From assembly GCF_000411975.1 (NCBI RefSeq), contig NZ_ASXG01000120.1, positions 62,001 to 126,000 of the forward strand: DNA of 64,000 nt. Reading direction: 5' to 3'. Below are positions 1 to 7,860 of the stretch, piece by piece; position 1 is the first letter of the stretch, and every line of letters begins with the position of its first letter. The translations under genes and the position numbers were made by a program. The DNA comes from Amycolatopsis orientalis DSM 43388 (lineage in GTDB: Bacteria > Actinomycetota > Actinomycetes > Mycobacteriales > Pseudonocardiaceae). A model generated the notes under the pieces. That model saw only the letters and a list, made by a program, of their open reading frames with translations. It was not told the origin of the DNA and made no database searches.

Positions 1-19
1 CTCGCCGCGCGAAGGCAGC

Positions 20-25
20 TAGGGG
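20..25 (+). promoter_or_regulatory. TAGGGG box upstream of the type II thioesterase
   Basis: A single TAGGGG followed by TTGTCC lies 38 nt upstream of the GTG start of the thioesterase at 64. The same hexamer recurs in intergenic DNA across the macrolactam cluster (23,720; 29,432; 31,145; 33,474; 40,483). This copy is closer to its gene than the others, so it is the weakest member of the set. Function is inference. Confidence 0.3.
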
Positions 26-63
26 TTGTCCAGTGCCGACCAGCCCCGAACACTCCTGGGTTT

Positions 64-855
64 GTGACCGCAGTGGACGAAACACCCGCGAACGCACGCA
101 CCAGCCGATGGATCCGCCGTTTCCACCAGGCCGATGGGGCACGGGTGCGCCTGGTGTGCCTCCCGCACGCCGGCGGCTCGGCGACCGCCTACTTCCCGCT
201 CTCCGCCGCCGCGGCGGGGCAGGACTTCGAGGTGGTCGCCGTCCAGTACCCCGGCCGGCAAGACCGCCGCGCCGAACCCTGCCTGGACACGGTCGCCGCC
301 ATCGCCGATGCGATCGCCGACGACCTCGCCGGCTGGTCCGACCTGCCACTGGCCCTGTTCGGCCACAGCATGGGCGCCACCGTGGGCTACGAAGTGGCCC
401 GCCGCTTGGAGGCGCGGGGCACTCCCCCGCTCGGCCTGTTCGCCTCGGCCTGCCGGGCCCCGTCCGCGCAACGCATCGAGTTCGTCCACCAACGCGACGA
501 CGACGGCCTGATCGCCGCCCTGAAGGAACTGAGCGGCACCGACGCCAGCGTACTGGGCGACGACGAGCTGCTGCGCATGGTCCTGCCCGCGATCCGCGGC
601 GACTACACCGCGGTAGAGACCTACCGGCACCAACCAGGCGTGGAACCAAGCTGCCCGATCCAGGTCCTGGTCGGCGACGCGGACCCGGTAACCGACCTGG
701 ACGAGGCCGACGCCTGGCGCGACCACACCACCGGCCCCAGCCACGTGCAGACCTTCCCCGGCGGCCACTTCTACCTGAACGACCAGCTCAACGCCGTCCT
801 GAAGACGATCACCACAACCCTGGCCGGATGGCAACCGGGGATCTGCCGGGGATAA
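64..855 (+). CDS. Type II thioesterase (editing hydrolase of the PKS)
   Basis: A 263-residue alpha/beta hydrolase of the type II thioesterase family, which removes aberrant acyl groups from stalled PKS carrier domains. Seen: the RLVCLPHAGGSA oxyanion stretch near the N-terminus, the nucleophile motif GHSMG near residue 102, an Asp in the GDADPV stretch and the C-terminal histidine in GGHFYLN. Length is normal for the family. GTG at 64 was chosen; another in-frame GTG follows at 73. It lies outside the minus-strand PKS operon, but its domain order and FHQAD-type N-terminus resemble the second thioesterase at 39,614, so the cluster has two such enzymes. The 110 bp to the next small gene leave room for co-transcription, which is not proven. 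Confidence 0.9.
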   Translation: MTAVDETPANARTSRWIRRFHQADGARVRLVCLPHAGGSATAYFPLSAAAAGQDFEVVAVQYPGRQDRRAEPCLDTVAAIADAIADDLAGWSDLPLALFGHSMGATVGYEVARRLEARGTPPLGLFASACRAPSAQRIEFVHQRDDDGLIAALKELSGTDASVLGDDELLRMVLPAIRGDYTAVETYRHQPGVEPSCPIQVLVGDADPVTDLDEADAWRDHTTGPSHVQTFPGGHFYLNDQLNAVLKTITTTLAGWQPGICRG

Positions 856-964
856 GGGTGGGGAAACCCCAGGGAAGCTTCAGGAGCACACCCCATGGCT
901 CCCGCAGCTCCGTTCCGAGAAACTAGGTACATCAAGGAAACACCCCCTCAACCAGGAGGCCATC

Positions 965-1234
965 ATGATGGCGATCACCACCGCCCCCGGCGTCACCCAG
1001 CGCATGCTCGCCAACGGCCACCTGGAGCTGACCTGCCGCACGACCAACCGCCACATCGAATGCGAGCCGGTAGCCGCCGCGATGTGGATCGCCCTGAAGC
1101 AGCACAACGGCGACGTCGACCAGGCCGCCAGCACCCTCTCCGCCCTGTGGGAAACGAACGAGGACGACACCCGCTACGACCTGATCGCCCTGGCCGGTTC
1201 CCTGTGCTCGCTGGGCATGGCCACCGAGTCGTAA
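965..1234 (+). CDS. Small PqqD-like protein
   Basis: An 89-residue protein that resembles the PqqD/lasso-peptide B1 fold. A short beta-rich start (HLELTCRTTN) is followed by a helical half ending in an LIALAGSLCSLGM stretch, like the PqqD helix pattern that ends in a leucine-rich, glycine-terminated motif. PqqD proteins bind leader peptides of ribosomally made peptides. No precursor peptide or radical-SAM partner is visible here, so the role in this cluster is unknown. An AGGAGG ribosome site at 954-959 precedes two tandem ATG codons (965 and 968); the second has the better spacing of 8 nt. Family assignment rests on pattern only and is moderate; it may instead be an unrelated small protein. 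Confidence 0.6.
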   Translation: MMAITTAPGVTQRMLANGHLELTCRTTNRHIECEPVAAAMWIALKQHNGDVDQAASTLSALWETNEDDTRYDLIALAGSLCSLGMATES

Positions 1235-1665
1235 CCCGATGATTCCCCGAGCCCGCCGCGAATGGCGGGTGTGTGCAGCCGCCGAGTCCGACATCGACAT
1301 CGAACGCCGCCGCCAGCAGGACCACGGTGAGGCCTCCTCGACGCACTGCTCCCCCAGTGCACGCCGCCCCTGCAGACCCCTCCGGCCCCGCCATGCCCGT
1401 GGAACGGCGCTCAGACGGCGCAGCCGATGCGACGGGGCATTCCAAGCTCACCGGAATCCCACTCGAACGGCACCACGCCGACGGGCACGAGCCGAACGTC
1501 GCGGTGCTTCGCGATAACGACCGTCGCACCACATCGCTCCCGCGCGCAACACCCGCGGAGGAAGAAGTTATGGTCCGGAGCGGGAAATCGTGGCCGCCGC
1601 CGGCGTGAACCCGGTCTAGTTCTGAGAAAGACCAAGCCGCGCTGGCTTGAACCAAGGCCGCGCGG
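1235..1665. other. Gene-free stretch
   Basis: About 430 bp between the small PqqD-like gene and the end of the minus-strand acetyltransferase. Open frames here lack ribosome sites and recognisable motifs. A short 6-bp inverted repeat (CAAGCC at 633-638 and GGCTTG at 644-649 of the second kilobase) lies just past the acetyltransferase stop and could be a weak terminator. Nothing else seen. Confidence 0.4.
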
Positions 1666-2136
1666 TCATGGTCGCTTGAATGGCCGGAATCCGCGCGCGA
1701 GGTAGTTCTTGAGCGCATGGGGATGGTCGTCGCTGGAGGTGTGCAGCCACACGCGCTGCGCGGACAACCCCCACGTCATCGAGACGGCCTCAGTGAGGAA
1801 TGGACCGCCGAGTCCCTGGCCGATTCGTTCCGGCACGAGGCCGAAGGAGTCGATCTCGATGTCCGGTGCCTGCCGGACGTTGAGTGAGAGCAATCCGATG
1901 ACTGCGCCGTCGAACACGCCAGCCCAGTGCCGCATCGTTGGGTTGCTCAGGTATTCGTTCCACTGTTGGGTGTCCCAGTGCTGGCTCGGCCACGCGAAGT
2001 CGCGTCCGACCGCGAGAGTCAGCGTGCGGACCTCTTCTCCGTCGATGGGCTTCAACTGGACCTGTCCGCTGAAGGTTGACGTCGACGGGTGCAGCTCGCT
2101 TGGATGGGTCATCTCCAGATACGTCAGCTCGGGCAC
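1666..2136 (-). CDS. GNAT family N-acetyltransferase
   Basis: A 156-residue acetyltransferase. Seen: the acetyl-CoA loop as GLVPERIGQGLGGPFL near the middle and the C-terminal WLHTSSDDHPHALKNYLARGF block, which marks the common actinobacterial GNAT type beginning with a 'YLEMT' motif. That N-terminal motif is why the GTG at 2136 was chosen over the ATG at 2112. The substrate is unknown. It sits between the end of the PKS operon and the PqqD-like gene, and its codon use is less GC-extreme than that of the PKS. It may have no role in the pathway, although it could acylate the amine of the product. Confidence 0.8.
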   Translation of the reverse strand: MPELTYLEMTHPSELHPSTSTFSGQVQLKPIDGEEVRTLTLAVGRDFAWPSQHWDTQQWNEYLSNPTMRHWAGVFDGAVIGLLSLNVRQAPDIEIDSFGLVPERIGQGLGGPFLTEAVSMTWGLSAQRVWLHTSSDDHPHALKNYLARGFRPFKRP

Positions 2137-2232
2137 TTCGCGATCTTCGCACAAGCAGGCCGATGGCCAAAGGCAATTTGAGAGCGTCGGTACCACGCTC
2201 CGCACGCTTGCGGTCGTGCTGCTGCAAGTAGT

Positions 2233-2246
2233 GCTCCCGAGGGAGC
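2233..2246. repeat. Inverted repeat GCTCCC-GA-GGGAGC
   Basis: Six-base arms around a GA centre lie about 100 bp upstream of the GNAT start, in the otherwise gene-free 2137-2457. It could be a regulator site or a chance palindrome. Nothing else was identified in that stretch. Confidence 0.3.
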
Positions 2247-2457
2247 GGACCAGTTCGCTAATGCGGAGGCACGCGACGCGGCGAACTTGAGCATGATCCC
2301 AGGGAAACTGACTGCGGAGGGTTTTGCGGACGGCGCGCGGAAACTGGTGTCTAACGCAACGGTCCTCGCGACACAACCGCGCGATTGCAGAGAAGTTCGC
2401 GTGGGCACCGTGCCCGAGGAGATTCCCTCGGTACGCCTGGATCCAGCAAAGATCAAA

Positions 2458-2484
2458 GGGCCGCCCAGCAGGTGCGGGCGGCCC
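2458..2484 (-). terminator. Intrinsic terminator of the PKS operon
   Basis: Perfect 9-bp inverted repeat GGGCCGCCC / GGGCGGCCC with a 9-nt loop, starting 9 nt past the PKS stop codon and followed on the minus strand by CTTTGATCTTTG. It marks the 3' end of the PKS transcript, so any further PKS genes must be transcribed separately. Confidence 0.75.
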
Positions 2485-2493
2485 CCCAAACCG

Positions 2494-5400
2494 TTACCGC
2501 GCTTCCAATTCTTCGTCCAGCAGCGCGAACAGTTCGTCTGCGCTGGCTCCTTCCACTTCCTCGTCTGGGGCCAGCGATGCCAGTACCGCCTTCAACCGCG
2601 TCACTACTCCGGAGACCTCGTCTGGTTCCAGGCCTCGGACGACGTCTTCGAGCGCGTCCAACTGGACCTCGACTGCCGACGGGGCACCATCCGCGACCAG
2701 GTGTTCTCCTAGGACCTGTACGGACGGGTAGTCGAAGATCAGCGTCGCGGGCAGGCGCATTCCGGTGAGGACGTCCAGGCGGTTGCGTAGTTCAATGGCA
2801 GTGAGCGAGTCGAAGCCGAGTTCGATGAAGCCCTTTCGTGGATCGACGGAGTCTCGGCGTTCGTGGCCCAGGACTACGGCCGCGGTGCCGCAGACCAAGT
2901 CCACCGCCGCTCGGACTCGTTCGGCTCCCGAGAGGCGCAGTACCTGGTTCCAGGAATCGTCGACGACCTCGACTCGGCGGCGGCCTCGGACCAGACCGCG
3001 CAGCATTGCGGGGACGCTGTGGGCGTCGGCGCGCAGGCCCGACATGTCCAGGCGCACTGGTACCAGTGATGGTTGGCCGGCGGCGACTGTTGCGTCGAAC
3101 AGTTCCAGGCCGTCGGCGAAGGACAGGCCGAAGACGCCGGATCGGGCCATGCGGATCAGGTCGGTGTCGGCCAGGTCGCCGGACATGCCGCCTTCGGACC
3201 AGAGGCCCCAGGCGAGCGACACGGCTGGCAGGCCTTGTGCTGCACGGTGGTGTGCTAGTGCGTCCAGGAAGACGTTCGCCGCCGAGTAGTTGGCTTGGCC
3301 TGCGGCGCCTAGGGTTCCACCTGCCGACGAGTACAGCACGAAGGCGGACAGGTCCAGGTGCGCGGTCAGTTCGTGCAGGTGCCATGCGGCGTCGACCTTC
3401 GGACGGAGGACGGCGTCCATTCGTTCCGGGGTCAGGGACAGGAGCACGCCATCGTCGACGACGCCGGCGGTGTGGATCACCGCGGTGAGCGGGTGGTCGG
3501 ACGGAACGTCGGCGATGAGTTTCGCGACGGCGTCTCGCGAGGCCAGGTCGCAGGCGACCAGCGAGACTGACGCGCCCAGTTCGGTCAGGGAGGCGGCGAA
3601 CTCGTCGGCTCCTGGAGCGGCGGGGCCGCGGCGGCTCGTGATCAGCAGGTGGCGGACGCCGTGTTCGGTGACCAGGTGGCGGGCGATCAACTGGCCGAGC
3701 ACACCGGTACCGCCGGTGACCAGGACGGTGCCGTCCGGGTCGAAGGCGGCGGTGCCGGACGGAACGTACTTTGCCAGACGGTGCACCAAAACCGCGCCGT
3801 CGCGGACTGCGACTCCGGGTTCATCGGCGTACATCGCGCCAAGCACCGAGCCGATCGGGAGCGCGCCGTTGTCCAGGTCCACGACCATGAATCGATCTGG
3901 GTACTCGAGTTGCGCGGTGCGGATCACGCCCCACAGTGCCGCGTGGGTGAGGTCGGGCGCGCCCTCGTCCGGGCTAGTGGCAATCGCGCCGGACGCGACG
4001 ACGACCAAGCGCGAAGCGGCCAGAACATCCTCGGAGACCCAGGCTTGGGTCAAGGAAAGGAGGTTATGGACGGCTGCGCGAGCACCTTCCGGCGTGGCGG
4101 TTTCCCGGGCAGTGAAGGGTACGTAGACGACGTCTGGGACCACCGCGCCGTGGCGGATGGCTTCGCGCAGGGCGTTGAGGTCCACATAGGACTCGCCGCC
4201 GAGGCCGAACGGGTCAGTGCCCAGGATCGCGGTGGTCACTGCGGTGACCTCGTCGCCTTGCCACGGGATCCAGTCGACGCGGAAGAGCGAATCGTCCACG
4301 GCCGAACGCGTGGCGTTGGCGAACGCGTCGTCCGCGATGGGACGCAGCGCCAGCGAATCCACGCGCAGCACGGGGGCGCCGGAGGCGTCCGTCGCGGTGA
4401 GTGAGACGGTGTTCTCGACATCCGACGAGATCAGCACGCGCAGGCTCGCCGCGCCGCCGGCGTAAAGCGAGACGCCGGACCACGCGAAGGGCAGGACTGG
4501 CTTGTCCTCGGTCGGCCCGGCGAGGCCGATTGTGTGCAGGGCAGCGTCGAGCAACGCGGGGTGCAGGCCGAACGCGCTGCCGTCCGCGTGCTCGGGCAGC
4601 GCGACTTCGGCGGCCAGCACGTCGCCGGCTTGCCACGCTCTGCGCAGACCGGCGAAGACCGGGCCGTAGTCGAAGCCTTGCGCGGCCAGCTCGTCGTACC
4701 GCGAGGTCACGTCGATCTCCGTAGCCTCGGCGGGCGGCCATTCCGCGGCCGCCGCGGGCGGCGAACCTGCCGGGGAGAGCCGGCCGCTGCCGTGCTGGAC
4801 CCATTCGTCGGCGTCCTCGGGCTGGGAGAAAATCCCCAGCGCGCGGGTGCCGTCGGCCTCCTGCGCGCCGACGGTCACCTGCAGCCGCACCGCGCCCTGT
4901 TCCGGCAGGATCAGCGGTGCGGCCAGGGTGAGTTCGTCGACCCGGCCGCAGCCGACCTCGTCGCCCGCGCGCACGGCCAGCTCGACGAACGCCGTGCCGG
5001 GGAACAGCGCGTTGCCCTGGACGACGTGGTCGGCCAGCCAGGGCTGCGCTGCCAGCGACAGCCGTCCGGTGAGGACGACCCCGCCCGTGTCCGCGGTGCC
5101 GACCACCGCGCCGAGCAGCGGGTGCGCGGCTTCTCGCTGTCCGACCTCGGCCACGCCGCGGGCCCGCGCGCCGGTCGGGTTGTCCAGCCAGTAGCGCTTG
5201 CCCTGGAACGCGTAGGTCGGCAGCTCGACCACGTGCGCGCCGGAGTAGAACGCGTCCCAGTCGACCGTCCCGCCGAGCGTGAACAGGGTCGCGACCGCGG
5301 CGGCGGCCGACTCCGCTTCGGCTCGGTCCTTGCGCAGGACTGGGACGAAGGTGGCGTTCGCAAGAGTGGCGGCGGCGTTGGCACTGCCGGCACCACTCCC

Positions 5401-7860
5401 GGGCCCGCCTGCCCCATCAGCGCAGCTTTGGCCCATCGCGGTCAGCACCGCGCTCGGGCCGACCTCGACGAACGTGTCCACGTCGGCCGCGGCCAGCGCT
5501 TGCACGCCGTCGGCGAAGCGGACTGCTGCGCGGACCTGGCGCACCCAGTAGTCCGGCGTCGTCACCTTCGCTGACAGTTCCACGGTGGACACAATGGGCA
5601 CCGATGGCTCGGAGTACGTCAGGGTGCGCGCCACCGCGGCGAACTCGTCCAGCATCGGGTCCATGAGCGGCGAATGGAACGCGTGCGACACCCGCAACCG
5701 CGAAGTTCGAGTAAATTTCCCAGCAACCGCAAGTACTTCTTCTTCGACCCCCGACACTACCACCGACCGCGGGCCATTCACCGCGGCGATTCCTACACCA
5801 TCGGTTGATAGCGGAAGAACCTCGTCCTCGGTAGCCTGCACCGCCACCATCGCGCCGCCCGCAGGCAGGGCTTGCATGAGCCGGGCCCGCGCGACGACCA
5901 GTTTTCCAGCGTCCGCAAGGGAAAGCACTCCGGCGACGTGTGCGGCGGCGATCTCTCCGACGGAGTGGCCCAGCAGGTACGAAGGCCGGATGCCCCACGA
6001 CTCCAACAGCCGATACAGGGCGACTTCCACCGCGAACAGCGCTGGTTGCGTGTAGCTGGTCTGGTCGAGCCGGTCCGCGTCGGCGAGCACAGCGCGCAGG
6101 GGGACGTCGAGGTCCAACGCAGCACCGACCTCGTCCAGCGCGGCGGCGAAGACCGGATACGCGGCGGCGAGGTCGAGACCCATACCAGCGCGTTGCGCAC
6201 CTTGGCCCGTGAAGAGGAACGCCATGCGCCGCGTGGAGGCCATGCCTTCGACCACCGCGGACGAAGCCCGGCCTGCTGCATAATCTCCCAGAGCCCGAAC
6301 AGCAGCTTCCCGATCGGCAGCCACCACACCAGCGCGATATTCGCTCAGGGTTCGCGTCGTCGCAAGGGAAAGCCCGACATCCGCGGCAGAACCCGAAGGA
6401 GCGAACCCGGCCAATTGGGCAGCCTGCGCCCGCAGGGCCTCCGGTGAGGAAGCCGAGAGCAGCCAGGTGACTGGGCCGCCGACCGAGGAAGGTTCCGGCA
6501 CCGGATCGCCTTGTTCGACAATCACATGCGCGTTCGTTCCACTGATGCCGAACGAAGAGACCCCAGCCCGCCGCGGGCGTCCGGCCGACGGCCAAGGGGT
6601 GGTCTCGGTCAGCAGCGCGACGGTGCCATCCGACCAGTCGACGTGCGGCGAGGGCTCGTCCGCGTGCAGGGTCGGCGGCAGCACGCCCCGCCGCATGGCT
6701 TCGACCATCTTGATGACTCCGCCTACCCCGGCAGCGGCCTGCGTGTGTCCGACGTTCGACTTGAAAGAACCGACATACAACGGTCGCGAAGGGGCAGCGG
6801 CCTTGCCATAGGTGGAGATCAGGGCCTGAGCCTCGATCGGATCACCGAGCTTGGTGCCGGTGCCGTGCGCCTCCACGGCGTCCACATCGGACAGTTCCAG
6901 CGAAGCATCGGCCAGCGCCGCCCGGATCACCCGCTGCTGGGCGGGACCGTTCGGCACCGTGATCCCACTCGAAGCACCGTCCGAGTTCACCGCGCTGCCG
7001 CGCAGAATCGCCAGCACGTGGTGCCCGTTGCGGCGAGCGTCGGAAAGCCGCTCCAGCAACAGCATTCCGGCGCCTTCCGAGCACCCGACACCGTCCGCAC
7101 CGCTGCCGAAGGCCTTGCAGCGGCCGTCCGAGGACAAGCCATGCTGTTCGCTGAAGTACACGAACATGTCCGGCGTGACCATCACCGTCACCCCGCCGGC
7201 CAGCGCCAGCGAGCACTCGCCGCGCCGAAGTGCTTGCGCGGCAAGGTGCATCGCGACCAACGACGACGAACAGGCGGTGTCCACTGACACCGACGGGCCC
7301 TCGAGGCCGAGCGTGTACGAAACCCGCCCGGAGATCAGGCTGCCGTCGCTGCTGCCCGCGCCGTAGTCGTGGTACATGACACCGGTGAACACGCCGGTCG
7401 CGCTGCCGCGCAAGGTCGACGGCACGATCCCGGCGCGTTCGACGGCTTCCCACGCGGTCTCGAGCAGCAACCGCTGCTGCGGGTCCAGCGTGATCGCCTC
7501 GCGCGGGCTGATGCCGAAGAACTCCGGCTCGAAATCGGCGGCGTCGTAAAGGAAACCGCCTTCGTTCGAGTACGTCGTGCCGGGCCGGGTGCCGGTCGGG
7601 TCGTGCAGGGCGGCGGTGTCCCAGCCGCGGTCGGCCGGGAACTCGCCGATCGCGTCGACGCCGCCGGCCACCAGGTCCCACAGCTGCGCGGGCGTGGTCA
7701 CCCCGCCGGGGTACCGGCAGCCCATGCCGATGATCGCGATCGGCTCGGACTGCCGGGCGGCGAGCCGCTGGTTGTCCGCACGGAGCCGTTCGTTGTCCGT
7801 CATGGACTGCCGCAGCGCGGCGACGATCTGCTCGGTCGAAGGAGCGGACTTGTCGGTCAC
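2494..7860 (-). CDS. Type I modular PKS, one module KS-AT-DH-KR-ACP
   Basis: A 1788-residue extension module that adds one malonyl unit and reduces it to an enoyl stage. An N-terminal coiled-coil docking helix (residues about 8-35) is followed by KS with active Cys near 197 (VDTACSSS) and HGTG. AT has Ser near 633 in GHSVGE and the HAFH motif, both malonyl-type. DH has His near 945 (HVVQGNALFP) and Asp near 1105 (LLDAALH). KR has GGTGVLG near 1383, a VDD motif (B-type) and Tyr near 1525. ACP has Ser near 1685 (GFDSLTAIEL). The tail from about 1730 is acidic and helical (ADELFALLDEEL), a C-terminal docking domain. There is no thioesterase, so the chain passes to another PKS. The GTG start overlaps the stop of the preceding PKS by 4 bp (GTGA), implying coupled translation. 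Confidence 0.95.
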   Translation of the reverse strand: MTDKSAPSTEQIVAALRQSMTDNERLRADNQRLAARQSEPIAIIGMGCRYPGGVTTPAQLWDLVAGGVDAIGEFPADRGWDTAALHDPTGTRPGTTYSNEGGFLYDAADFEPEFFGISPREAITLDPQQRLLLETAWEAVERAGIVPSTLRGSATGVFTGVMYHDYGAGSSDGSLISGRVSYTLGLEGPSVSVDTACSSSLVAMHLAAQALRRGECSLALAGGVTVMVTPDMFVYFSEQHGLSSDGRCKAFGSGADGVGCSEGAGMLLLERLSDARRNGHHVLAILRGSAVNSDGASSGITVPNGPAQQRVIRAALADASLELSDVDAVEAHGTGTKLGDPIEAQALISTYGKAAAPSRPLYVGSFKSNVGHTQAAAGVGGVIKMVEAMRRGVLPPTLHADEPSPHVDWSDGTVALLTETTPWPSAGRPRRAGVSSFGISGTNAHVIVEQGDPVPEPSSVGGPVTWLLSASSPEALRAQAAQLAGFAPSGSAADVGLSLATTRTLSEYRAGVVAADREAAVRALGDYAAGRASSAVVEGMASTRRMAFLFTGQGAQRAGMGLDLAAAYPVFAAALDEVGAALDLDVPLRAVLADADRLDQTSYTQPALFAVEVALYRLLESWGIRPSYLLGHSVGEIAAAHVAGVLSLADAGKLVVARARLMQALPAGGAMVAVQATEDEVLPLSTDGVGIAAVNGPRSVVVSGVEEEVLAVAGKFTRTSRLRVSHAFHSPLMDPMLDEFAAVARTLTYSEPSVPIVSTVELSAKVTTPDYWVRQVRAAVRFADGVQALAAADVDTFVEVGPSAVLTAMGQSCADGAGGPGSGAGSANAAATLANATFVPVLRKDRAEAESAAAAVATLFTLGGTVDWDAFYSGAHVVELPTYAFQGKRYWLDNPTGARARGVAEVGQREAAHPLLGAVVGTADTGGVVLTGRLSLAAQPWLADHVVQGNALFPGTAFVELAVRAGDEVGCGRVDELTLAAPLILPEQGAVRLQVTVGAQEADGTRALGIFSQPEDADEWVQHGSGRLSPAGSPPAAAAEWPPAEATEIDVTSRYDELAAQGFDYGPVFAGLRRAWQAGDVLAAEVALPEHADGSAFGLHPALLDAALHTIGLAGPTEDKPVLPFAWSGVSLYAGGAASLRVLISSDVENTVSLTATDASGAPVLRVDSLALRPIADDAFANATRSAVDDSLFRVDWIPWQGDEVTAVTTAILGTDPFGLGGESYVDLNALREAIRHGAVVPDVVYVPFTARETATPEGARAAVHNLLSLTQAWVSEDVLAASRLVVVASGAIATSPDEGAPDLTHAALWGVIRTAQLEYPDRFMVVDLDNGALPIGSVLGAMYADEPGVAVRDGAVLVHRLAKYVPSGTAAFDPDGTVLVTGGTGVLGQLIARHLVTEHGVRHLLITSRRGPAAPGADEFAASLTELGASVSLVACDLASRDAVAKLIADVPSDHPLTAVIHTAGVVDDGVLLSLTPERMDAVLRPKVDAAWHLHELTAHLDLSAFVLYSSAGGTLGAAGQANYSAANVFLDALAHHRAAQGLPAVSLAWGLWSEGGMSGDLADTDLIRMARSGVFGLSFADGLELFDATVAAGQPSLVPVRLDMSGLRADAHSVPAMLRGLVRGRRRVEVVDDSWNQVLRLSGAERVRAAVDLVCGTAAVVLGHERRDSVDPRKGFIELGFDSLTAIELRNRLDVLTGMRLPATLIFDYPSVQVLGEHLVADGAPSAVEVQLDALEDVVRGLEPDEVSGVVTRLKAVLASLAPDEEVEGASADELFALLDEELEAR

